Shown here in pieces: positions 1 through 9,514 of a stretch of DNA of 42,665 nt. Numbering within the stretch: position 1 is the first letter of the stretch; each line of letters opens with the position of its first letter. The DNA comes from Erysipelotrichales bacterium (GTDB taxonomy: Bacteria; Bacillota_I; Bacilli_A; RFN20; CAG-826). The translations under genes and the position numbers were made by a program. The stretch is from positions 1 through 42,665 of the forward strand of contig JAFLVA010000012.1 of the NCBI GenBank assembly GCA_022508525.1, in the 5' to 3' direction. Under the pieces are notes generated by a model. It was not told the origin of the DNA and made no database searches. It saw only the letters and a list, made by a program, of their open reading frames with translations.

Positions 1-181
1 ATTTTCGAAATATCTAAAAATAGAAATGAGATATGGGCATGTTAAATACATATACATATCACATTATTCTAAAAATCAAATTAACAAAATCATAAAAATA
101 CTTTTAAAAAAACGATCATAAACATTAAATCACTAACCACTTTGTGATTAAAATTTACACAAATGTAATGAAGCAATAAAA

Positions 182-198
182 AACCAAATAATTTGGTT
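182..198. promoter_or_regulatory. Perfect inverted repeat upstream of the broken small gene
   Basis: An 8-bp perfect inverted repeat (AACCAAAT, one central base, ATTTGGTT) lies 36 bases before the start codon of the small gene at 234. There is no T-run after it, so an operator is more likely than a terminator. The rest of positions 1-233 is AT-rich DNA in which I see no gene; a weaker repeat (aatcac...gtgatt, about 127-148) is also present. Function is inferred from position only. Confidence 0.3.
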
Positions 199-233
199 AA
201 AAGATTTAATAACAAAACTTTTTGGAGACTAAT

Positions 234-487
234 ATGAAAAAGAAATATGATTCATTACCAAAAAATGAGCAAATAAAAAAATAAAGCAAGAAAATATTAC
301 TTTAATAATAGTTGGTTTGATAATAAATATAGGAACGCTTATTTTGAGCATCTATTTATTAACACAAACTAATCAAATTGACTTGGAAAAAGGTTTTTTG
401 CTTTGTATTCCAATGTCAGTAGGACTTGGTGGTGTGTTTCCAATAAAAGAAAACAAGAAAAAAATTAGAGAATTAGAAAAAGAATAA
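234..487 (+). pseudogene. Small two-helix membrane protein gene with a frameshift in a poly-A run
   Basis: Translation from the ATG at 234 (GGAG ribosome site about 8 bases upstream) gives 16 residues and stops at 282-284. The stop follows a run of seven A (275-281). Adding one A joins this start to an open frame running from 284 to the TAA at 485-487. The restored product is about 84 residues: a charged N-terminus, a hydrophobic helix (ITLIIVGLIINIGTLILSIY), a second weaker hydrophobic stretch (about LLCIPMSVGLGGVF) and a basic/acidic tail. The terminator at 516-548 follows directly. It could be a true pseudogene, programmed or phase-variable slippage, or a homopolymer assembly error. I do not recognise the family. 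Confidence 0.5.
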
Positions 488-515
488 ATTAATAAAACAT
501 AGGCTAAATACATTG

Positions 516-548
516 CTACTTTATGTTTCTTTCATAAAGTAGTTTTTT
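516..548 (+). terminator. Rho-independent terminator after the small membrane gene
   Basis: Perfect 10-bp stem CTACTTTATG/CATAAAGTAG with a 7-base loop, followed by six T. It ends transcription from the gene at 234-487. That the gene keeps its own terminator argues that it was a real transcription unit. Confidence 0.8.
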
Positions 549-582
549 CATTGTATAATTGAATTTTTTTACAAAAAACAAA

Positions 583-617
583 CAAAAAAAGATGGTTGAT
601 TCTCTTCAGCCATCTTA
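583..617 (-). terminator. Terminator of the rpmH-rnpA-yidC-jag cluster
   Basis: On the minus strand the sequence reads GATGGCTG, a short loop, CAACCATC, then seven T. It starts about 10 bases after the jag stop codon. The usual next genes of this cluster (mnmE, mnmG, rsmG) do not follow inside the window, so the conserved block ends here. Confidence 0.75.
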
Positions 618-626
618 ATTTATACA

Positions 627-1226
627 TTATTCTACGTATTTTATTGTAATTTGACGTTTCTTACCTTCTCCAACACTTTCGGTTTTAATGTTATGCATAC
701 GACTTAATGCATTATGAATAACACGTCTTTCGTCTGCTGGCATTGGATCTAAAGTTGCAGTTGCTTTAGTTTTTTGAACGTCTCTTGCAATTCTTCTAGC
801 CATATGGACTAACTTATGGTATTTATCGTTTTTGTATTCTCCAACATCAAGTAAGATTCTAAATCTTCTTTTGAATTTTGCAGATACTGCTAATTTAGTT
901 AATTCATTAATAGCTTGAAGTGTTTTACCGTTTTTTCCAATAATAATTGAGTTGTTCTCACTTGTAATTGATAAACGGATAATGTCATCTGCTATTGATG
1001 CGCTTGTTTCAACATCAATACCAAATGTCGCGATAGAGCTTTTAATATAGCTTTGAGCATATTCTACAACATCTGATAAATCAAATACGCAGATTTCTGC
1101 TTTCTTAATAAAGAGTGATTTCTTTTCATACACTACTTCATACATTAATGACTCGCGTTCCATCATTAAATCTTGACACGCTAAATCAATAGCGGCATCT
1201 ACTGTTTTTGCTTCATACTTTTTCAT
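627..1226 (-). CDS. jag: RNA-binding protein Jag/KhpB (Jag_N-KH-R3H)
   Basis: Cytoplasmic RNA-binding protein of 199 residues; homologues (KhpB/EloR) pair with KhpA and influence cell elongation and division. Domain order is classical: Jag_N at about 1-50 (MKKYEAKTVDAAIDLA), a single-stranded-nucleic-acid-type KH domain with the GKNGKTL loop near residue 100, and a C-terminal R3H domain with DERRVIHNAL. The start at 1226 was chosen because it overlaps the yidC stop as ATGA and has GAGGA about 10 bases upstream; the longer reading from 1298 would lie mostly inside yidC. The overlap implies translational coupling. Length matches the family (about 200). Confidence 0.93.
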   Translation of the reverse strand: MKKYEAKTVDAAIDLACQDLMMERESLMYEVVYEKKSLFIKKAEICVFDLSDVVEYAQSYIKSSIATFGIDVETSASIADDIIRLSITSENNSIIIGKNGKTLQAINELTKLAVSAKFKRRFRILLDVGEYKNDKYHKLVHMARRIARDVQKTKATATLDPMPADERRVIHNALSRMHNIKTESVGEGKKRQITIKYVE

Positions 1227-2548
1227 TTCTTTTTCTTCCTCATAATTTTTTGTGTTATCAACGTTTGAGCTAGAGATATAAGTGCAGAGATTAACCAATA
1301 AACACCCATAGCTGATGGAAGAGATATACCCATAACAATAATCATAACAAGCATAACAGTACTCATCATCTTAGCTTGAGATTGAGTTTTATCCATAGCA
1401 GGATTCTTACCCATTTTTGTTACTTTCTTGTTCGCACGGTTTTGCATCCATTGTGGTAACTTCATAGACACAATTTGTGCTGCTGACATAAGAAGGAATA
1501 ACACTATTGCAGTTATACAACCTGTTGATGTAAAGTCAATCATTGTTCTTCCTAAACTTGCACTTAATTCAAGACCAAGAATACTATCAGATGTTAAGAT
1601 AGCTGCACCTTGTAATGCACTCCAAACACAGATAAATACAGGGAATTGAACTATTAATACAAGAAGTTGAGATATTGGATTAACACCATGTTTCTTATAT
1701 AGTTGCATTTGTTCTTGTGCCAAACGTTGTTTTTCATATTGATTAGTATTGGAATTTGGATACTTAGCCTGTAGTTTCGCAAGTTCCGGTTGAAGTGCAG
1801 TCATTTTAGATTGAGCAGCTGTCGATTTAAATGTGACAAGCATCATTAATCCACGAACAATGATGGTAATTAAAATAATCGCAAGTAATTGTCCCCATCC
1901 ATTCGCATGAAACGCTAACGATAATTGGTGAACTCCCCAAGAGATCGGATAAACTAATAATCCTTCTAATAAACCTCTTTTCCAAGCATATCTCCAAGAC
2001 TTTCCTTCGACTTCGACTTGACCATCACTTGAACCATACTTTCCTGTTTCTGGTGTTATACATGTACGATAATTTTGTATAGATTCTTCAACTGATTTTT
2101 TATAACTTTTTTTAAAATCTTCTGTTGGACCATTGGCTTTGTTTTCCAACGAAACACTATTGTATTCATCGATGAAATTATCAAAATTACCCCATAGTTT
2201 ACGGTCGTTCGTACTTGTATATTTTTCATCTAGAAATATTGCATATCCATAAGACTTCAAAACTTCATCATCAGTTAATGTTTTATCATAACCTCTTGCG
2301 TCTGCTTCAAGTTTTGCAACTTTTAACGTTTCTTTATCAAATTCATCCCAGAAGTGATCGCTAGGGATGTCAACTGTTTTTGACAATTTTTCTAAAAGTT
2401 CTTCGCGTTTTTCTTTGCTTCCATAAGACACATACATTTTATATGCTTTATCTTTAACAGAACAAAAGTTAGCAGTACATCCAGATAAAACAAGTCCTGC
2501 AAACAATAGGCTTGCACAAACAAAGAACCATTTTTTAAATTTGTTCAT
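1223..2548 (-). CDS. yidC: Membrane protein insertase YidC/Oxa1 (lipoprotein type, enlarged ectodomain)
   Basis: Inserts and folds membrane proteins, alone or with SecYEG. The 441-residue protein begins with a lipoprotein signal peptide (lipobox LSGC, acylated Cys24). A long extracytoplasmic region (about 25-190) precedes the five-helix Oxa1 core. The groove arginine of the first core helix is at about 232 (IVRGLMM), followed by the cytoplasmic hairpin loop (TALQPELAKLQAKYP) and the next helix (VFICVWSALQGAA). The C-terminus is polybasic (KKKK), as is common for ribosome contact. Relatives such as B. subtilis SpoIIIJ are about 260 residues, so roughly 150 residues of ectodomain are extra; I recognise no domain in them. 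The start lies 14 bases inside rnpA; the usual yidD between them is missing. Confidence 0.95.
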   Translation of the reverse strand: MNKFKKWFFVCASLLFAGLVLSGCTANFCSVKDKAYKMYVSYGSKEKREELLEKLSKTVDIPSDHFWDEFDKETLKVAKLEADARGYDKTLTDDEVLKSYGYAIFLDEKYTSTNDRKLWGNFDNFIDEYNSVSLENKANGPTEDFKKSYKKSVEESIQNYRTCITPETGKYGSSDGQVEVEGKSWRYAWKRGLLEGLLVYPISWGVHQLSLAFHANGWGQLLAIILITIIVRGLMMLVTFKSTAAQSKMTALQPELAKLQAKYPNSNTNQYEKQRLAQEQMQLYKKHGVNPISQLLVLIVQFPVFICVWSALQGAAILTSDSILGLELSASLGRTMIDFTSTGCITAIVLFLLMSAAQIVSMKLPQWMQNRANKKVTKMGKNPAMDKTQSQAKMMSTVMLVMIIVMGISLPSAMGVYWLISALISLAQTLITQKIMRKKKK

Positions 2549-2882
2549 CTATTTTCCTCCTAATTTTTTTCAAAATATCTTCCATCAAATGTTGATTTTC
2601 TGAAAAATTGTTTTTTTCATAATTTGCTCGAACAATAATAACTAAATCGGCACCTCTAAATTTATCTAAAACGTTATGAACTATGTGCCTAACTTGTCGT
2701 TTAGTTTTATTTCTTACTACAGCGTTACCTAATTTTTTTGAAACTGATATACCTACTCTCGCTGTACTTATTTCATTTTTTTGATAATAAACAATATAAG
2801 CATTGTTTTTTTCTATATTTTTGGAGCGAATGATTTTTTGGAATTCTTCATGTTTCTTTACTCTGTTTTGTTTTTTTATCAT
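2535..2882 (-). CDS. rnpA: Ribonuclease P protein component
   Basis: Protein subunit of RNase P, which removes 5' leaders from pre-tRNA together with the rnpB RNA (not identified in this window). The small basic protein shows the family signature around AVVRNKTKRQVRH and an N-terminal VKKHEEFQKI segment typical of RnpA. I chose the Met at 2882 (115 residues) because AAGGA lies 9 bases upstream; the Met at 2888 would leave only 3 bases. The 3' end overlaps yidC by 14 bases. It lies directly downstream of rpmH, with a hairpin between. Confidence 0.93.
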   Translation of the reverse strand: MIKKQNRVKKHEEFQKIIRSKNIEKNNAYIVYYQKNEISTARVGISVSKKLGNAVVRNKTKRQVRHIVHNVLDKFRGADLVIIVRANYEKNNFSENQHLMEDILKKIRRKIDEQI

Positions 2883-2903
2883 AATCATCCATCCTTAAAA
2901 CAA

Positions 2904-2934
2904 TTTTAAAAAGCCACTAGTGTATCCTAGTGGC
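2904..2934 (-). terminator. Hairpin/terminator between rpmH and rnpA
   Basis: Minus-strand stem GCCACTAG/CTAGTGGC with a 6-base loop, followed by TTTTT. It lies between the rpmH stop (2944) and the rnpA start (2882). It probably acts as a partial terminator, so that the highly expressed L34 message exceeds the rnpA-yidC-jag message. Confidence 0.65.
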
Positions 2935-2943
2935 CAAGAAAAA

Positions 2944-3078
2944 TTAAGCTGATAAGACTTTTCTTCCTTTTGCACGGCGTCTTGCTAATACTTTTCTGCC
3001 GTTAGGAGTAGCCATTCTAGCTCTGAATCCATGAACGGATTGTTTTTTTCTTTTACTTGGTTGATACGTTCTTTTCAT
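2944..3078 (-). CDS. rpmH: 50S ribosomal protein L34
   Basis: A 44-residue, extremely basic ribosomal protein. The translation starts [18 protein letters not shown] and ends KGRKVLSA, matching the L34 family over its full length. GGAGG lies upstream of the start (cctcc at 3086-3090 on the plus strand). It is the first gene of the minus-strand cluster and faces away from dnaA across the origin, the ancestral arrangement in bacteria. Confidence 0.97.
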   Translation of the reverse strand: MKRTYQPSKRKKQSVHGFRARMATPNGRKVLARRRAKGRKVLSA

Positions 3079-3412
3079 AATTTACACCTCCGATTTGAAA
3101 CTAATACGCAAAACAATTTTAAATATTTAATTTATATAAGTCAATACTTATATAGTTTTTTTACTTTTTATCTAGTTCCAAAACTTAGCAAAATAAGATA
3201 TTGAATTTATACACACATTCAACATTTTCCACAGTGAATAATTTTGTCTACATATTTTCCCACATGTTTAAGTTGTGGAAATTGTGGAAAACCCGATTTA
3301 TAGGCGTGTAATTTGCACTAAAATTGTGGATAAAATAATCGCGTGCATATTTTGGTTAAAATTTATCAACATTTGTGCTAGAATTTGTCTAGTGCTAGGG
3401 GAGGCTATTTCT
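3079..3412. other. oriC: Replication origin oriC, DnaA-box cluster upstream of dnaA
   Basis: The 334-base AT-rich gap between divergent rpmH and dnaA holds at least six DnaA-box-like 9-mers. Plus strand: TTATACACA at 3207, TTTTCCACA at 3225, TTATCAACA at 3363. Minus strand: ATTTCCACA at 3274-3282, TTTTCCACA at 3283-3291 and a perfect TTATCCACA at 3325-3333. Two of the minus-strand boxes are directly adjacent. DnaA assembles here to start replication and probably represses its own promoter. A second pair lies after dnaA. I could not fix the unwinding element or a DnaA-trio with confidence. Confidence 0.85.
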
Positions 3413-4771
3413 ATGACTACGACTATTTCTGAACTAAAAACTCTTTGGGATCGTGTTCTTGCAAAACTTCGCGATTCTATAAATGATAATATTATATTTG
3501 ATTCATTTATTGCTGACTCTTCTATTCATAAAATAGAAGGTAATCAAATGACAATCGTTGTATGTTCAGATTTTGCTCGTTCTATCATCGAAAAAAACTA
3601 CCACGCTGATTTGTTAAACGCTGTTTCTGAAGTAACTGAAACCAACTTTGTTTTAGATCTAATATTAAAGCAAGAAGTTTCATCACAAATCGTGCCTCCT
3701 ACTGAGTCTAAACCTAAAAATAAGTTCTTTGAGAACTCTGAAATAAACCCAAAATATACATTTGAGAATTTTGTTGTTGGCCCATCAAATAAAGAAGCTC
3801 AACAAGCTGCTTTAATGATTGCCTTAAATCCAGGAAAATTTTATAATCCTTTATTTATTTATTCTAATTCCGGTCTTGGTAAAACCCACTTATTACATGC
3901 GATTGGAAATTACATCAAAAGCAATAATCCTCGTTTAAATGTTTTATATATCACAACAGATAACTTCGTTGATGAATATATCAAATTCGTAAAAGGAGAT
4001 CGTGAGTCTGATGGATTAAAAGATTTCTTCCGTACAGTCGATGTTTTATTAGTAGATGATATTCAATTTTTGGCAAAAAAAGACAAAACACAAGAAATGT
4101 TTTTCTATGCATTCCAAACTCTAATTAACGCAAACAAACAAATCGTTTTAACAAGTGATCGTCAACCATCTGATTTAAATGGATTGGAAGAAAGATTAGT
4201 AACAAGATTCTCTTCTGGTTTAATAAGTAAAATCGATCAACCTGATACACCTACTAGCATCGCTATTTTAAAGAAAAAAATCGAGGCTAATGGGTTAGAA
4301 ATTAGTAGATTTGATGATGCTGCTTTAGAATTTTTAGCTCAAAACTTCGGAAACAATGTCCGTGAACTAGAAGGCGCTTTAAATCGTTTAGTGTTCTATA
4401 CAATTAATATTAAACAATCTAGTCATATCGATTTAGCTTTAGCCCAAGAGTCTGTTCCAACATCCCACAAATCCAAAGAGAAGAAATTAAACGAATCAAA
4501 AATTATAAGCGTAGTCTCCGATTACTACAATCTTACACCTAGCCAATTAACTGGTAAGATTCGTACGAGTGAAATATCTATGGCGCGTCATATAGCTATT
4601 TACTTATGTCGTGAAATATTAGATATGCCTTTTACAAAAATCGGCCAAACATTTGGTGGTAAAGATCATTCAACTGTGATGTCCGCGGTAAAAAAAGTGG
4701 AAAAAGAGTTGAAAACAAACGAGCAACTAAAAATCGTTATAAAAGAGCTTAAGAATCGCTTAAAACAATAG
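3413..4771 (+). CDS. dnaA: Chromosomal replication initiator DnaA
   Basis: AAA+ ATPase that binds the DnaA boxes at oriC and melts the origin. 452 residues: domain I at about 1-85, a short linker, AAA+ domain III from about 113 (NPKYTFENFVVG) with Walker A at 151-158 (SNSGLGKT) and Walker B at 211-216 (VLLVDD), then domain IV with the DNA-binding signature GGKDHSTVMSAVKKVE near 415-430. The start at 3413 follows GGGGAGG at the right distance; an in-frame GTG at 3275 would add 46 hydrophobic, unconserved residues and run through the DnaA boxes. The first P-loop position is Ser where Gly is usual. The gene probably autoregulates through the upstream boxes. Confidence 0.97.
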   Translation: MTTTISELKTLWDRVLAKLRDSINDNIIFDSFIADSSIHKIEGNQMTIVVCSDFARSIIEKNYHADLLNAVSEVTETNFVLDLILKQEVSSQIVPPTESKPKNKFFENSEINPKYTFENFVVGPSNKEAQQAALMIALNPGKFYNPLFIYSNSGLGKTHLLHAIGNYIKSNNPRLNVLYITTDNFVDEYIKFVKGDRESDGLKDFFRTVDVLLVDDIQFLAKKDKTQEMFFYAFQTLINANKQIVLTSDRQPSDLNGLEERLVTRFSSGLISKIDQPDTPTSIAILKKKIEANGLEISRFDDAALEFLAQNFGNNVRELEGALNRLVFYTINIKQSSHIDLALAQESVPTSHKSKEKKLNESKIISVVSDYYNLTPSQLTGKIRTSEISMARHIAIYLCREILDMPFTKIGQTFGGKDHSTVMSAVKKVEKELKTNEQLKIVIKELKNRLKQ

Positions 4772-4817
4772 ATATTCATAGAGAAAACAAAAAGTTATAT
4801 CTTTGTTATATTTATTA

Positions 4818-4868
4818 TGTTATAATAAATAAGTGGTTAGACAAAATACGTTTTCCACATTATCCACT
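4818..4868 (+). promoter_or_regulatory. dnaN promoter and second DnaA-box pair
   Basis: The dnaA-dnaN gap (4772-4915) contains an extended -10 (TGT-TATAAT, 4818-4826), then two nearly contiguous boxes, TTTTCCACA at 4851 and TTATCCACT at 4860, followed by very AT-rich DNA up to the dnaN ribosome site (AGGAG, about 4902). Box clusters on both sides of dnaA are characteristic of a bipartite Firmicutes origin, in which this downstream cluster sits next to the unwinding region. The boxes are also placed to affect the dnaN transcript. Confidence 0.65.
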
Positions 4869-4915
4869 AATGTAATAATAATTATATTAATATCAAACTA
4901 TAGGAGATTTATATT

Positions 4916-6037
4916 ATGAAATTCACAATCAATCGAGAACAATTTCTAAAAGGGCTTATGATTTCAGCCAAAGCTATTGGATCAAAATCACCAATTCCAG
5001 TTATGGCTAATGTTAAAATTAGAATGTGTGAAAAAGGTTTAGAGTTAACAGGTAGTAATTCTGAACTTACAATTCAAAACACAATTCCATTTAGAATTGA
5101 AGATAAAGAAATTATCCGTGATGCAAATTTCGGAGAAACCTTAGTAGCTAATAAATTTATTACAGAAATCGTTCGTCGCTTAGAGGGACAAGAAGTAACT
5201 TTCGAAGTTTTAGATGATACGATTGCCAAAATTAGTGATGGTAAGTCAGACTTTAAATTAAATTCAGTTAAAGCAGAAGAATATCCTAATATAGATTTAG
5301 AAATGACAGGCTCAAAAGTGCAAATGTCATATAATGAATTTAAAGATTTAGTAGAGCAAACAGCTTTTGCAGCATCAACACGTGATCAAAGACCTATTTT
5401 AACCGCTTTGAACTTAGAAGCAGTTGATGGTGAATTAACCGCAACGGCAACCGATAGTGCACGTCTTGCTAAAAAGACAGTACGTTTAGAAGAAAGAATC
5501 AGCTTCTTAGCAAACGTTCCTGCTACAGTTATGAATGAAGTTGCACACCTTCTTGATGAAAATTCAACAGTTACTTTAGCAATTGGAGAAAAGAAAGTTG
5601 TATTTGCTTTAGATGGAACATTAGTAACAACTCGTTTGGTAAACGGAGAATATCCAAATACTAAACATATTATTCCACACGGATTTTCTTATTTCTTAGA
5701 GGCTAATTCTCAAGAATTGATTTCTGCTATGGAACGTGTGTCTTTGCTTTCTGTAGACCGTGAAAACGTGGTAAAAATCACTATGACTGAAGATTTAGTT
5801 GAAATCTCTACAAAATCATCACAAATTGGATCTGCTACAGAAAGAATTTCAACATTCCAATATACAGGTGAAAGACTAGAGGTATCTTTTAATTCAACGT
5901 ATGTTATGCAAGCTATCAAGGCTGCTAAATGTGAAGATATTACAATTGCCTTTTTAGGCGAGATGAAACCATTTGTCATTAAAAACGTTAAAGACGAATC
6001 ACACGTACAATTAGTGACACCGGTTCGTACATATTAA
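4916..6037 (+). CDS. dnaN: DNA polymerase III beta sliding clamp
   Basis: Ring-shaped clamp that tethers the replicative polymerase and binds partners through its hydrophobic pocket. 373 residues, the expected length, divided into three repeated clamp domains (about 1-125, 126-245, 246-373). It starts MKFTINREQF and ends QLVTPVRTY, a typical VTPVRTY-type C-terminus that helps form the partner pocket. It follows dnaA in the conserved order, but a strong terminator comes right after it, so it is transcriptionally separate from yaaA-recF-gyrBA. Confidence 0.97.
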   Translation: MKFTINREQFLKGLMISAKAIGSKSPIPVMANVKIRMCEKGLELTGSNSELTIQNTIPFRIEDKEIIRDANFGETLVANKFITEIVRRLEGQEVTFEVLDDTIAKISDGKSDFKLNSVKAEEYPNIDLEMTGSKVQMSYNEFKDLVEQTAFAASTRDQRPILTALNLEAVDGELTATATDSARLAKKTVRLEERISFLANVPATVMNEVAHLLDENSTVTLAIGEKKVVFALDGTLVTTRLVNGEYPNTKHIIPHGFSYFLEANSQELISAMERVSLLSVDRENVVKITMTEDLVEISTKSSQIGSATERISTFQYTGERLEVSFNSTYVMQAIKAAKCEDITIAFLGEMKPFVIKNVKDESHVQLVTPVRTY

Positions 6038-6047
6038 TTAAAATATT

Positions 6048-6082
6048 AAAATCACTTTCAAAAATCGAAGGTGATTTTTTTT
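6048..6082 (+). terminator. Terminator after dnaN
   Basis: Stem AAAATCACTTTC/GAAGGTGATTTT (12 pairs, one G-T) with a 7-base loop, then further T residues. It lies 11 bases after the dnaN stop. Confidence 0.85.
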
Positions 6083-6171
6083 GCTATTTTTCATTAAAAT
6101 TAAAGTTTGGTTTTAATAAAATTGTCCCAGAAATTAAAACAAGGTACTTTTAAGCCGTGAAACAACAAATT

Positions 6172-6199
6172 TAAAGGAATATTATATATTCCTTTTTTT
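6172..6199 (+). terminator. Second terminator hairpin before yaaA
   Basis: Stem AAAGGAATA/TATTCCTTT with a 5-base loop, then more T. It stands about 90 bases after the dnaN terminator, with no gene between. Either dnaN has a backup terminator or a short RNA is made from 6083-6199. No reading frame in that stretch looks convincing. Confidence 0.65.
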
Positions 6200-6208
6200 T
6201 GAAGCTTG

Positions 6209-6217
6209 TGATATAAT
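6209..6217 (+). promoter_or_regulatory. Extended -10 promoter of yaaA-recF-gyrB-gyrA
   Basis: TG-A-TATAAT lies 33 bases before the yaaA start, right after a terminator. The -35 position falls in the terminator's T-run and is poor, consistent with an extended -10 promoter. Confidence 0.55.
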
Positions 6218-6249
6218 AATTTTGCGTAATTTTGAAAGGATTTTTCTAT

Positions 6250-6458
6250 ATGAAACAAATAACAATTTCTACAGAGTTTGTAACCCTTGGACAATTCTTA
6301 AAACTTGCTGATTTGATTCAAACTGGAGGCGAGGCAAAATTTTATTTGCAAGAGCATGAAGTTAAAATTGATGGTGAGTTTGATAATCGTCGTGGTCGCA
6401 AATTATATAACGATATGGTTGTAGAGATTGAGAATCAAACATTTAAAATCGTTAAGAA

Positions 6459-6462
<4 letters not shown>
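6250..6462 (+). CDS. yaaA: S4-domain RNA-binding protein YaaA/YlmH-type (RecF neighbour)
   Basis: A 70-residue S4-like RNA-binding protein always found between dnaN and recF in Firmicutes. The S4 core is visible as LGQFLKLADLIQTGGEAK followed by VKIDGEFDNRRGRKL, with Arg residues in the usual positions. The start at 6250 has AAGGA about 10 bases upstream; an ATG at 6232 would place this ribosome site inside the gene. The stop overlaps recF as ATGA, so recF translation is coupled. It probably has a role on RNA or ribosomes; the exact function is not established. Confidence 0.9.
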
Positions 6463-9498
<3,036 letters not shown>

Positions 9499-9514
9499 AA
9501 AGGAGTGATACTTT

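Noticed and set aside
1227-1298. Longer jag start at 1298
   Set aside because: The added residues lie within the yidC reading frame and do not belong to the Jag_N domain; the ATGA overlap and ribosome site favour 1226.
3275-3412. Longer dnaA start (GTG at 3275)
   Set aside because: The added 46 residues are hydrophobic and unlike DnaA, run through DnaA boxes, and lack a ribosome site, while GGGGAGG precedes the ATG at 3413.
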